A stretch of DNA of 8,559 nt from an uncultured Verrucomicrobium sp. (GCA_903889845.1 CAISZB010000332.1:1-8559), one strand, 5' to 3'; positions 1 to 6,223 are shown, numbered from the stretch's first letter. Numbers and translations are program-made. Notes: a model not told the origin generated them from the sequence alone.

Positions 1-36
1 ACACCCGGGAAGGGGCGTAGACCCCCGGCCCGAAGG

Positions 37-138
37 GTTGCTTCTAAAAGGTTCTCCCTCCGCGTTGCTCGCTCCTTATGTGTCGCAACGGACACACCGC
101 GTCGCTCTCGCCTTGATGGAGAACCTTTTAGAAGCAAC
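37..138. repeat. 102-bp composite palindrome with 21-bp perfect terminal inverted repeats
   Basis: Positions 37-57 (beginning GTTGCTTCTAAAAGG) are the exact reverse complement of 118-138, a 21-bp match. Inside, CCGCGTTGCTCGCTCCTT (60-77) is repeated as CCGCGTCGCTCTCGCCTT (97-114), identical at 15 of 18 positions. Between them TGTGTC (79-84) pairs with GACACA (91-96), and CGTTGC (63-68) can pair with GCAACG (85-90). GCAACGCGG at 134-142 is also the reverse complement of 60-68. No target-site duplication is obvious and no protein is encoded. It lies just downstream of the minus-strand operon ending at 167, so it could act as a 3' structure or terminator. It could equally be a dispersed REP- or MITE-like intergenic repeat. 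No U-tract is visible, which argues against a classical intrinsic terminator. Confidence 0.75.
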
Positions 139-166
139 GCGGTCAGCTCAAAGTGCATAACAGGCT

Positions 167-304
167 CTAGGAACGGATCAGCCTAAGGAGGACCATGATG
201 ACCGCGATCACAAGCAGGATATGGATGAAAGAGCCCAGCGTGTAGCCCGTGACGATACCGAGCAGCCACAGCACGACCAGGACAACCGCAATCGTATACA
301 ACAT
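167..304 (-). CDS. lmo0937/DUF5670-type small membrane protein
   Basis: This 45-aa protein starts MLYTIAVVLVVLWLLGIVTG and ends LLRLIRS. Two hydrophobic stretches (about residues 2-19 and 25-41) are separated by a short turn containing Tyr-Thr-Leu-Gly-Ser-Phe-Ile-His. That pattern (a Trp-Leu-Leu-Gly first helix, a Gly-Phe/Ser-Phe-Ile-His turn and an Ile-Leu-Leu-Val-Ile-Ala-Val second helix) is typical of the lmo0937 family (DUF5670), tiny inner-membrane proteins of unknown biochemical function often found near stress genes. The ATG at 304 is preceded only by an A-rich stretch and no clear Shine-Dalgarno. It is probably the last gene of a minus-strand operon, 33 nt after the stop of the 207-aa protein. 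It is too short for default ORF calling but the family match is strong. Confidence 0.85.
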   Translation of the reverse strand: MLYTIAVVLVVLWLLGIVTGYTLGSFIHILLVIAVIMVLLRLIRS

Positions 305-337
305 AAGTTTGGTTTTTTCGTTAAGGTTCGGGTGATT

Positions 338-961
338 CTAGAAACTCTTGGGATCGTGCCGAAGGATGCGGTTCGCCGCCCGAGGGAGACGGGGATATTC
401 CTCCACCTCTTCCAGCACGACGAGGACACCCTGGATCGGCAGCTTCACCGCCTTGCGGACGGCATGGATCGCGCCGGGACCGGCTTGGCCCGCGGCCTTC
501 ATCGCCCCGTCGGCCGCCGCCGCGGCGGCGGCTTCGGCGCGGAGCTCGAACAACGTCGCCCCCTTGATCGCCCCTTCGATGAGGCCGGTGACGGCGACCT
601 CCACGTCGCCGCCGATCCTGGCCGTGTCCCGGATCGCCACGTGGGCCGTATGGCGGATCGTCTCCAGGGCTTCCTCCCCGGCCTTCCGGCTCCCCCGCAG
701 CACCCCGATCATGATCCCCTGCGAGGCGTGATTCAGGTCGGCGCCGACGTGCGCGGCCCCGTGGATCACCCCGCTCACCACGCAGGAAATCGAATGGGTG
801 ATCGCCGCGCTCTCGTCGCCCGCGTCCTCGATCAGCTTCGCCAGGATGTCCGTGACCGTGTCGACCGTCGCCCCGGCCACATTCCCCGTCTTCCGGATCG
901 TCTGCACGATCCGCCCCTTCACGGTTTTGACGATCAGGGGCTTCTTGATTTTGGTATTCAT
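338..961 (-). CDS. Hypothetical Ala/Gly-rich helical protein, 207 aa
   Basis: I do not recognise a named domain. The start is basic (MNTKIKKPLIVKTVKGR), with no signal peptide or clear transmembrane segment. The middle (about residues 55-140) is a run of Ala/Gly/Val-rich amphipathic helices with loosely repeated modules such as SGVIHGAAHVGADL, then VAVTGLIEGAIKGATL. An uninterrupted stretch of eight alanines lies near residue 145. The composition resembles phasin- or apolipoprotein-like helical proteins, which bind surfaces, but this is only a compositional analogy. The gene begins 8 nt after the stop of the BON-domain gene, so the two are probably co-transcribed and translated in sequence. 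The opposite strand is also open over much of this length because of high GC, but those frames look like arginine/proline-rich shadows. The coding call is good; the function is unknown. Confidence 0.75.
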   Translation of the reverse strand: MNTKIKKPLIVKTVKGRIVQTIRKTGNVAGATVDTVTDILAKLIEDAGDESAAITHSISCVVSGVIHGAAHVGADLNHASQGIMIGVLRGSRKAGEEALETIRHTAHVAIRDTARIGGDVEVAVTGLIEGAIKGATLFELRAEAAAAAAADGAMKAAGQAGPGAIHAVRKAVKLPIQGVLVVLEEVEEYPRLPRAANRILRHDPKSF

Positions 962-969
962 GGGCTTCG

Positions 970-1770
970 TTAATTATTGGAGGCCGCAGCCACCTCGACC
1001 GTCATGTTGTTGACCACCCCCAGGACCCCGCTGATATCGGTGACCAGCTTCGTGACCAGGCTCTTTTCGGCGGCGTTCTTCGCCGTACCGGACAGCGTCA
1101 CCTGGCCGTTGAGCGTCTCGACCTTCGTCTTCAGCACACTGGTCGAGTAATGGGACAGAAGGGAAACCTTGACCTGCGCCGTGATGGAGGCGTCGTCGAT
1201 CTTTGCGCCGAGCGTCTGGACCGGCTTGGCCGCTTCCGGCACCACCGTCATTTCATTCTGCACCCCCCGGATGCCCTCCACGTCCTTGGCGTATTCCCCC
1301 GTCAGTTCCTTCTGGGCCAGGCTGGAGGCCTCGCCGCGCAGGCGGACGACTCCGTCCAGCACGGAGACCTCCGTGCCGAAGGCCTTCACGTTCTGGTGGA
1401 ACAGCAGCGCGTCACTCACCTTCAGCGCCAGCCACGCATCCGATTTCAGCACCGGACCTCCGCTCCGGATCGTCAGCTGATTGTCGACGCCGACGACGCC
1501 GGGCAGCGCCCCCACCGTCGCCTCGGCCAGGATCTTATGGGATTCCTGGGAAACCGTCCCGGTCAGGGTCACCATCCCGTTCTGCGACGCGGTTTGCACT
1601 GCGTCGTCCTTGAGGTAGGTTTTAAAGACATAAGACTGCTTGGCGGAAGCCTCGATTCGGTCATCCGTTTCCGAGGCGCGGAGAGAGGAGCCCGCCAGGA
1701 GAAGCAGGCCGGTGACGGCCAGGAGCGGGAATCGGAGGGAAGCGTGGAGAGAGCGGAAGGTCATTTTCAT
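970..1770 (-). CDS. Secreted protein with three BON domains (OsmY-like)
   Basis: The start chosen is ATG at 1770, giving 266 aa with a signal peptide: basic n-region MKMTFRSLHASLR, hydrophobic core FPLLAVTGLLLLAG, and likely cleavage after SSLRA (about residue 32). The frame stays open to a GTG at 1821, but that extension would bury the signal peptide and overlaps an inverted repeat, so I reject it. Three BON domains follow at about residues 36-101, 110-176 and 192-260. Each has the family pattern of a helix, a V-x-L-x-G strand (VTLTGTV, VRLRGEA, VTLSGTA), a second helix and a closing G-V-x-x-V-x-N motif (GVVGVDNQLTI, GIRGVQNEMTV, GVLGVVNNMTV). BON domains are found in periplasmic or surface proteins that bind lipid or envelope components, and OsmY-type members are osmotic/stress-induced. 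It is the first gene of the minus-strand operon and divergent from the two-component genes. Confidence 0.9.
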   Translation of the reverse strand: MKMTFRSLHASLRFPLLAVTGLLLLAGSSLRASETDDRIEASAKQSYVFKTYLKDDAVQTASQNGMVTLTGTVSQESHKILAEATVGALPGVVGVDNQLTIRSGGPVLKSDAWLALKVSDALLFHQNVKAFGTEVSVLDGVVRLRGEASSLAQKELTGEYAKDVEGIRGVQNEMTVVPEAAKPVQTLGAKIDDASITAQVKVSLLSHYSTSVLKTKVETLNGQVTLSGTAKNAAEKSLVTKLVTDISGVLGVVNNMTVEVAAASNN

Positions 1771-1784
1771 GGGCGTTTCTTTCA

Positions 1785-1821
1785 GTGGGGGCGTGGGTCG
1801 ATTTTTCAAATACGCCCCCAC
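1785..1821 (-). promoter_or_regulatory. 10-bp perfect inverted repeat in the BON-gene leader
   Basis: GTGGGGGCGT (1785-1794) is the exact reverse complement of ACGCCCCCAC (1812-1821), with a 17-nt AT-richer spacer containing GATTTTTCAAAT. Its proximal edge is 14 nt upstream of the BON-gene ATG at 1770. In the transcript it would form a strong stem just before the ribosome-binding region. In DNA it could be an operator overlapping the promoter. The sequence does not show which role applies, and no transcription start was identified. Confidence 0.55.
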
Positions 1822-1845
1822 GATGCCGCGCCGGCCCCGCCGCCG

Positions 1846-1864
1846 CCATGGGGTCTAACCCTAC
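1846..1864 (-). promoter_or_regulatory. Shared intergenic motif, copy upstream of the BON gene
   Basis: Read towards the BON gene this is GTAGGGTTAGACCCCATGG, identical over 19 nt to positions 7272-7290 in front of the DUF3309 gene. It is a short hairpin (GGGT, loop TAG, ACCC) and shares the core AGACCCCATRG with the sites at 1903-1924 and 4559-4580. It ends 75 nt before the BON-gene ATG. It may be an operator or a repetitive intergenic element. Confidence 0.5.
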
Positions 1865-1902
1865 TCCGCCCGGGTTGCCCTACCTCTTCCCGTTCATTCC
1901 GC

Positions 1903-1924
1903 CCATGGGGTGAAGACCCCATAG
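1903..1924 (+). promoter_or_regulatory. Shared palindromic motif, copy upstream of the two-component operon
   Basis: A 22-nt palindromic element has stem ATGGGGT (1905-1911), loop GAAG and stem ACCCCAT (1916-1922). The whole 22 nt recurs exactly, in inverted orientation, at 4559-4580. The motif ends 35 nt before the ATG at 1960, the same distance as the related motif in front of the DUF3309 gene. Placement in front of a gene start rather than after a stop argues against a terminator and for an operator or promoter-linked site. Confidence 0.5.
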
Positions 1925-1959
1925 TCAGAATGACGCACCTTCCCGAGGGTGGAAGCCAG

Positions 1960-2376
1960 ATGGACCTGACCCGCTTGAACGAGACGCTGCGACGGCGCAC
2001 GGCGAAACTGGCCGCCACGGAACGCCGCCTCCGTCGGGACATCGCGCAACGCAAGCACTCGGCCGCCTCCCTCAAACGCAAGGAACCCCAGCGGGCCCAG
2101 ATGCTGAAGGAATCCTTGCAACTGCAGGCGGGATTGCGGACACTGGCCCGTCGGGTATTGGCCGTACAGGAGGAGGAGCGTACGACCCTCAGCCGGGAAC
2201 TCCAGGACGAGGTCGTCCAGACGCTCGTGGGGATTCACGTCCGGCTGCTCCTCTTGAAAAAGGAATCTTGGAGCAGCACCCAGGATCTTCAGAACGAAAT
2301 CACCGGCACGCAGCACCTGGTCTCCAAATCGGCCCGGTTGATTCGCCGGGTCGCGCACAAGCTCAAGGTTCAATGA
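1960..2376 (+). CDS. DHp-only histidine-kinase-like protein lacking the phospho-acceptor His
   Basis: The start chosen is ATG at 1960 (138 aa), with the purine-rich GGTGGAAG 5-12 nt upstream. An in-frame ATG at 1930 is possible but has no such site. Residues 6-60 form a charged coiled coil. Residues 60-100 match a HisKA_3 dimerisation/phosphotransfer helix (LARRVLAVQEEERTTLSRELQD, split here as the family's EEER...RELHD motif). The position of the catalytic His is Gln82 (codon CAG, 2203-2205). The protein aligns without gaps to residues 29-123 of the next gene's kinase, so the two are duplicates. It stops where the kinase would continue into ELRP and the ATP-binding domain, so it can neither accept phosphate on His nor bind ATP. 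It may heterodimerise with the downstream kinase and tune it. Degeneration is the alternative, but the intact frame and ATGA coupling argue that it is expressed. Confidence 0.85.
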   Translation: MDLTRLNETLRRRTAKLAATERRLRRDIAQRKHSAASLKRKEPQRAQMLKESLQLQAGLRTLARRVLAVQEEERTTLSRELQDEVVQTLVGIHVRLLLLKKESWSSTQDLQNEITGTQHLVSKSARLIRRVAHKLKVQ

Positions 2377-3446
2377 AAGCCAAATTTTCCACCACGCTTG
2401 CCCTGACCCGGAAATCGCTCCGCGACGCGCGCGCCGCCACGATCCGGCTGAAACAACTCATCGAGGCATTGAGCCGCCGCACGCTTGCCCTGACGGCCTC
2501 GAACCTGAAACTGCGCCGGGAAGTCGTCCAGCGCAAGGCGGCGGAAGACGCCCTCAGACAGAGCGAACTCCATTACACGCGCCTGCTGAAGCACTCCGAC
2601 CGCCAGCAGAAGCAATTGCGCCACCTCTCCCGTCAGATCCTCTCGGCCCAGGAAGAGGAGCGCAAAGAGATCAGCCGCGAGCTGCACGACGTGATCGCCC
2701 AGACCCTGACCGGCATCAACCTCCGACTGGGGATGCTCAAAAAGCAATCCACCCTCAACACCAAGGGCCTGGACCGGAACATCGCCCTCACGCAAAAACT
2801 CGTCGAAAAAGCGGTCAACATCGTCCACCAATTCGCCCGCGAACTGCGTCCGGCGGTCCTCGACGACCTTGGATTGATCCCGGCCCTCCACTCCTTCATG
2901 AAGAGCTTCAGCGAACGAACGGGCATCCTCACTCACCTCAGCGCCTTCGCCGGGGTGGAAGCGCTCGACACCCCCCGGCGCACGGTTCTCTACCGCGTCG
3001 CGCAGGAGTCCCTGACCAACGTGGCCCGCCACGCCCACGCTAGCCAGGTCAAGACGACCCTTCGGAAACTGCCGAACGGACGCCTCTGCATGAAAATCCA
3101 CGACAACGGCAAGGCCTTCGATATCTCGCACGTTCCTCCGCCCCGGGGCCGGAAGCATCTGGGCTTGCTGGGCATGCGCGAGCGCGTCGAGATGGTCGGC
3201 GGCCACTTCGACATCGTGTCGGCACCGGGCAAAGGGACCACCGTCATCGCGCAGATCCCCTTCGGCAAAGCCGCGCGGAAAAAATCGCCGATATCCGCCT
3301 CCGCGGCCACCGCCGCGACCTCTTCCATGCCCGCCTCCGCGGCCACCGCCGCGACCTCTTCCATGCCCGCCTCCGTGGCCACCGCCGCGACCGTCGTCGT
3401 CGACCTATCCAAGCCGCCCCAACCCGATTCACCGGAAAAACTATGA
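2373..3446 (+). CDS. Cytoplasmic sensor histidine kinase, HisKA_3/NarL-partner type
   Basis: This 357-aa protein starts at the ATG of an ATGA overlap with the preceding stop. Residues 1-85 are a coiled coil with no transmembrane helix, PAS or GAF domain, so it is soluble and its signal input is not evident. The HisKA_3 DHp helix carries the phospho-acceptor in EEERKEISRELHD (His105), followed by the conserved ELRPAVLDDLGL. The HATPase_c domain runs from about 200 to 297, with N-box QESLTN (211-216), G1 box DNGKAF (244-249, Ala where DNGxGF has Gly), G2 GLLGMRERVEMVGG and GKGTT. A 60-residue tail contains a 12-residue Ala/Ser/Thr repeat and then a proline-rich end. It should autophosphorylate on His105 and pass phosphate to the response regulator encoded next. 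The chemistry is well supported; the stimulus is unknown. Confidence 0.93.
   Translation: MKAKFSTTLALTRKSLRDARAATIRLKQLIEALSRRTLALTASNLKLRREVVQRKAAEDALRQSELHYTRLLKHSDRQQKQLRHLSRQILSAQEEERKEISRELHDVIAQTLTGINLRLGMLKKQSTLNTKGLDRNIALTQKLVEKAVNIVHQFARELRPAVLDDLGLIPALHSFMKSFSERTGILTHLSAFAGVEALDTPRRTVLYRVAQESLTNVARHAHASQVKTTLRKLPNGRLCMKIHDNGKAFDISHVPPPRGRKHLGLLGMRERVEMVGGHFDIVSAPGKGTTVIAQIPFGKAARKKSPISASAATAATSSMPASAATAATSSMPASVATAATVVVDLSKPPQPDSPEKL
3295..3392 (+). repeat. 36-bp in-frame tandem repeat in the kinase tail, about 2.7 copies
   Basis: Copies begin at 3295, 3331 and 3367. The first two are identical over 36 bp; the third is cut at 26 bp with one C-to-T change (3376). Each unit encodes ASAATAATSSMP (the third reads ASVATAAT). 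The unit length is a multiple of three, so copy-number change would keep the kinase in frame. It lies after the ATPase domain and probably forms a flexible linker. Confidence 0.9.
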
Positions 3447-4120
3447 AACGAATCACCGTCCTGTTAGCCGAAGACCACGGCATCGTCCGCGAGGGCTTCC
3501 GCAAGATGCTCGAACTCGAAGCCGACCTGGAAATCGTCGGGGAGGCGCAGGACGGGCGCAAGGCCACCGTCCTCGCCCGGAAACTCCGCCCCGACGTCAT
3601 CCTCATGGACATCGCCATGCCCCTGCTCAACGGCCTGGAGGCGACCCGCCAGGTGCTGAAGGACCTGCCCCGGACCCGCGTCCTCATCCTCTCCGCGCAC
3701 AGCGACGACGCCTACGTCCAGAACGCCATCGCCTCCGGCGCCGCGGGCTTCCTCCTGAAGCAGACCTCCGCCAACGACGTCTGCAAGGCGATCCGGGAAG
3801 TCTCCGCCGGGAAGGCCTTTTTCAGCCCCGCCATCGCAGGGCGCTTCAACCCCCTCCAAAAAGTCCTCCACAACCACCTGGGACAACCCAACCGGCAAAT
3901 GGCCGAACTCACCTCGCGCGAGCGGGAAGTCCTCCAACTGATCGCCGAGGGCAAGGCGAACAAGGAGACCGCGGCCGAACTCGGCATCGGCATCAAGACC
4001 GTCGAGAAACACCGGGGACACCTGATGGAGAAGCTCCGCATCCACGACACCGCCGGCCTCACCCGCTACGCCATCGGCGCCGGCATCATCGAGAGCAGCG
4101 TCCAGCCGACCATTCTTTAG
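3443..4120 (+). CDS. NarL/FixJ-family response regulator
   Basis: This 225-aa protein starts in a second ATGA overlap with the kinase gene, so it is its cognate partner by gene order. The N-terminal receiver domain (about 3-120) has the acidic pair Glu10/Asp11 in LLAEDHG, phospho-acceptor Asp56 in PDVILMDIAMP, Ser84 in ILSAHS and Lys106 in GFLLKQ, so all active-site positions are present. The C-terminal LuxR-type helix-turn-helix (about 155-212) reads LTSREREVLQLIAEGKANKE, continuing into GIKTVEKHRGHLMEKL, the usual DNA-recognition helix. It is expected to dimerise on phosphorylation and bind short inverted repeats. Candidate sites in this window are the palindromes at 1903-1924, 4559-4580 and relatives; no binding is shown. 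The gene ends only 7 nt from the end of the convergent MerR-like gene. Confidence 0.95.
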   Translation: MKRITVLLAEDHGIVREGFRKMLELEADLEIVGEAQDGRKATVLARKLRPDVILMDIAMPLLNGLEATRQVLKDLPRTRVLILSAHSDDAYVQNAIASGAAGFLLKQTSANDVCKAIREVSAGKAFFSPAIAGRFNPLQKVLHNHLGQPNRQMAELTSREREVLQLIAEGKANKETAAELGIGIKTVEKHRGHLMEKLRIHDTAGLTRYAIGAGIIESSVQPTIL

Positions 4121-4127
4121 CGGCGGC

Positions 4128-4493
4128 TCACGAATCCCGCAGGAGGCGGAGTTCGATTTGCAGCCGCTCGATCTCCCGCCACAGCCCGCAGATCAGGCGC
4201 GACGTCCGGCGGTTCACCCCGTGATGGCGGCGGTAGCGTTCGAAGCGGCGCAGTTCGTAAAGCGCGTTGTCGTCGAAGACCGGCTCCGCCTCCGGCCTCG
4301 CATACCCCTCGCCGAAGAGGCCCAGGCGGCAATAATGCCGGAGCATCTCCGGATGGACGCCCCCCAGCAGGGCGGCCGTCTCCAGGGAATAGGCCGATGG
4401 GCCCCCCTCGCGGACCCAGATCATCATCATCGGTTGGTCCGGGGACTGAAGCTCGGCCTCGGCCTTTCGATCGTACAGCAATGTTTTATTCAT
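4128..4493 (-). CDS. Small MerR/CbpM-like helix-turn-helix protein
   Basis: The start chosen is ATG at 4493 (121 aa), because GAGGGG lies 7 nt upstream. The frame runs open to 4583 but the extra residues come from the intergenic palindrome. Residues 34-60 (YSLETAALLGGVHPEMLRHY, then CRLGLF) look like the winged-helix HTH of MerR-family or chaperone-modulator CbpM proteins. Next comes a Pro-x-Phe-Asp-Asp segment and helices rich in Arg/Tyr (LRRFERYRRHHGVNRRTSRL). A short C-terminal coiled coil (REIERLQIELRLLRD) follows. CbpM regulates the DnaJ-like co-chaperone CbpA, usually encoded next door, but no DnaJ gene is in this window. It could therefore be a stand-alone small transcription regulator. 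It is divergent from the mla-like operon and could regulate it. The HTH is fairly clear; the specific family is less so. Confidence 0.72.
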   Translation of the reverse strand: MNKTLLYDRKAEAELQSPDQPMMMIWVREGGPSAYSLETAALLGGVHPEMLRHYCRLGLFGEGYARPEAEPVFDDNALYELRRFERYRRHHGVNRRTSRLICGLWREIERLQIELRLLRDS

Positions 4494-4558
4494 AATGGAT
4501 CCCCTCGCTTCGGGAGCGTGAGAGAAGGCCATTGTAAACGAAGGGGCCCCCACGCGGG

Positions 4559-4580
4559 CTATGGGGTCTTCACCCCATGG
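4559..4580. promoter_or_regulatory. Shared palindromic motif between the MerR-like and mlaE genes
   Basis: This is an exact inverted copy of the 22 nt at 1903-1924: stem ATGGGGT, loop CTTC, stem ACCCCAT. It sits in the 171-nt divergent gap, 65 nt from the MerR-like ATG and 84 nt from the mlaE TTG, so it could serve both promoters. It is too far from any gene end to be a terminator. I see no other convincing promoter element in 4494-4664. Confidence 0.5.
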
Positions 4581-4664
4581 CACCGGAGGAGGGTTCCCTT
4601 ACCCTCAATATCGAGGAAAACCGGCACCTCCGGCCTTTCCCCTTTTTCCTGTCAGGGAGGCCCT

Positions 4665-5456
4665 TTGATTTCAAAACTCAGCACACTCACCCTCTCCCTC
4701 CTGCGGGAACTCGGCGGCCTCGTCTGGATGATGCGGGAAACCGTTTCGGAAATCGGGGAACGGACAGCCCTCCACCGCGCCCCGTTCCGCCGCGTCGATT
4801 TCTTCTGCGAGAGCCAACGCGTCGGCGTGGGCTCGATCCCGATGATCGTCCTCCTGTCGGTCTTCGTCGGACTCACCATGGCCCTCCTCACCGGGTACCA
4901 GCTCCAATTCTTCGGCCTCGTCACCCTCGTCCCGGCGGTCGCCTCCGTCTCCTTCATCCGGGAGATGGGGCCCCTCTTCACCGGCATCGTCCTGGCCTCG
5001 CGCGTCGGCGCCGCCTACACGGCCGAACTCGGGGCCATGACCGCCGGCGGGGAAGTGAACGCCATCGAGGGCATGGGCATCGGCGCGCTCCGCTACCTCG
5101 TCGCCCCCCGGATGCTCGCCATCTTCTGCCTGACCCCCTGCCTGACCGTCATCTCCGTCGTCTCCGGCATCTGCGGCGCCGCCTTCATCTCCAGCCTGAT
5201 GCTCCAGATCAGCTACGGCTACTTCTACAACCAGGTCGTGACGAACCTGCTGGTGAAGGACATGACGGCCGGAATCGTGAAAAGCTTCCTCTTCGGCGCC
5301 ATCATCGGCCTGGTCGCCTGCTACAAGGGCCTGGCCGTGCGCGGCGGAGCCGCCGGCGTCGGCGCCGCGACGACGTCCAGCGTCGTCACAGCCATCACCG
5401 TCGTCATCGCCTGCGATTCCTTCTGCAACATTTTCATCGTCACCTTTTTCCCATGA
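4665..5456 (+). CDS. mlaE: MlaE-type lipid ABC transporter permease
   Basis: The start is TTG at 4665, just after AGGGAGG (4654-4660), giving 263 aa, close to E. coli MlaE (260 aa). No ATG lies nearby except a later pair at 4728/4731 that would remove the amphipathic N-terminal helix. Several membrane segments are visible: about 57-77 (IPMIVLLSVFVGLTMALLTG), 83-115, 143-178 and 205-220. The MlaE signature region REMGPLFTGIVLASRVGAAY, then TAELGAMTAGGEVNAIEGMG, is intact, as is the C-terminal GLAVRGGAAGVGAATTSSVV. MlaE proteins form the inner-membrane channel that moves phospholipids between inner membrane and periplasm with an MlaF ATPase and an MCE (MlaD) ring. The stop overlaps the mlaF-like ATG by 4 nt. 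Family membership is secure; the exact lipid and direction are not known. Confidence 0.93.
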   Translation: MISKLSTLTLSLLRELGGLVWMMRETVSEIGERTALHRAPFRRVDFFCESQRVGVGSIPMIVLLSVFVGLTMALLTGYQLQFFGLVTLVPAVASVSFIREMGPLFTGIVLASRVGAAYTAELGAMTAGGEVNAIEGMGIGALRYLVAPRMLAIFCLTPCLTVISVVSGICGAAFISSLMLQISYGYFYNQVVTNLLVKDMTAGIVKSFLFGAIIGLVACYKGLAVRGGAAGVGAATTSSVVTAITVVIACDSFCNIFIVTFFP

Positions 5457-6220
5457 GCGCCCCCTCCGACAACAGGGTCGAGTTCCGCGGAGTGAAGCTG
5501 AAATTCGGGGACAAGGTCGTCCTCGACGGCGTCGACTTCTCCGTCGCGGCCCAGGAAGTCCTGGTCATCCTGGGACTCAGCGGCGGCGGCAAAAGCACGC
5601 TCCTGAACATCCTCCTGGGACTATTGAAGCCCGATGCCGGGGCCGTCCTGTTCAAGGGGGAGGACATGACGACCCTCCCTCGCCCCCAGCTGAACCGGGC
5701 CCGGACCCGCATGGGCATGGTCTACCAGACCGCGGCCCTCCTCAGCTCCATGACCGTGCGGGAGAACATCGCGCTGCCCCTGCGGGAACTCACCGAAAAA
5801 AACGCCGGGGAAATCGCCGATATCGTCGACCAAAAGCTCGCCCTCGTCGACCTCGCCGAGGCCGGGGACAAGCTCCCCTCCGAGTTGAGCGGCGGCATGC
5901 AGAAACGGGCCGGCCTGGCCCGCGCCCTGGCCCTGGACCCGGAATTGGTCCTCTTCGACGAGCCCTCCGCCGGCCTCGACCCCATCAACGGCAAACTCAT
6001 CGACGACCTCATCATCCGCCTGCGCGAACGCCAGCAGGTCACCTCCATCGTCGTCACCCACGAGATGGACAGCGCCTTCGCCGTGGCCACGCGCATGGCC
6101 TTCCTCCACGAGGGGAAAATCATCCTCGACGCGGCGCCGGACGCCTTTTTGACATCCGACATCCCCATCGTCCGCAAATTCCTCTCCGTCTACTCCAACC
6201 GCGAAGCCCACAGGGCCTAA
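5453..6220 (+). CDS. mlaF: MlaF-type lipid ABC transporter ATPase
   Basis: This 255-aa protein starts at the ATG of an ATGA overlap with the permease gene. It is a complete ABC nucleotide-binding domain: Walker A GLSGGGKS (41-48), Q-loop Gln92 in MVYQTAAL, signature LSGGM (145-149) in LSGGMQKRAGLARAL, Walker B LVLFDE (165-170) with catalytic Glu170, D-loop SAGLDP and switch His203 in VVTHEMD. The signature continuing as QKR-A and the partner genes place it in the MlaF/Ttg2A/TGD3 branch. It should hydrolyse ATP on the cytoplasmic face to drive the MlaE-like permease. The upstream part of the open frame (before 5453) overlaps mlaE in another frame and is Arg/Pro-rich, so it is not coding. Confidence 0.95.
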   Translation: MSAPSDNRVEFRGVKLKFGDKVVLDGVDFSVAAQEVLVILGLSGGGKSTLLNILLGLLKPDAGAVLFKGEDMTTLPRPQLNRARTRMGMVYQTAALLSSMTVRENIALPLRELTEKNAGEIADIVDQKLALVDLAEAGDKLPSELSGGMQKRAGLARALALDPELVLFDEPSAGLDPINGKLIDDLIIRLRERQQVTSIVVTHEMDSAFAVATRMAFLHEGKIILDAAPDAFLTSDIPIVRKFLSVYSNREAHRA

Positions 6221-6223
6221 CCC

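Noticed and set aside
221..973. Long plus-strand open frame (250 codons) opposite the hypothetical 207-aa gene
   Set aside because: It is rich in Arg, Asp, His and Pro, as expected from a GC-rich antisense frame, and overlaps two better minus-strand genes.
1903..1924. Palindrome read as an intrinsic terminator
   Set aside because: It is not followed by a T-run, lies before gene starts, and its twin at 4559-4580 is between divergent genes, where no transcript should end.
1150..1959. Plus-strand upstream extension of the DHp-only gene
   Set aside because: It runs antisense through the BON-domain gene and the divergent promoter region; the ATG at 1960 with a purine-rich site is far better.
4158..4664. 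Long N-terminal extension of the mlaE frame
   Set aside because: It is antisense to the MerR-like gene and would make the permease 432 aa; the TTG start gives the normal family length.
4577..5452. N-terminal extension of the mlaF frame
   Set aside because: It is Arg/Pro/His-rich shadow coding over mlaE; the ATGA overlap gives a normal ABC ATPase.
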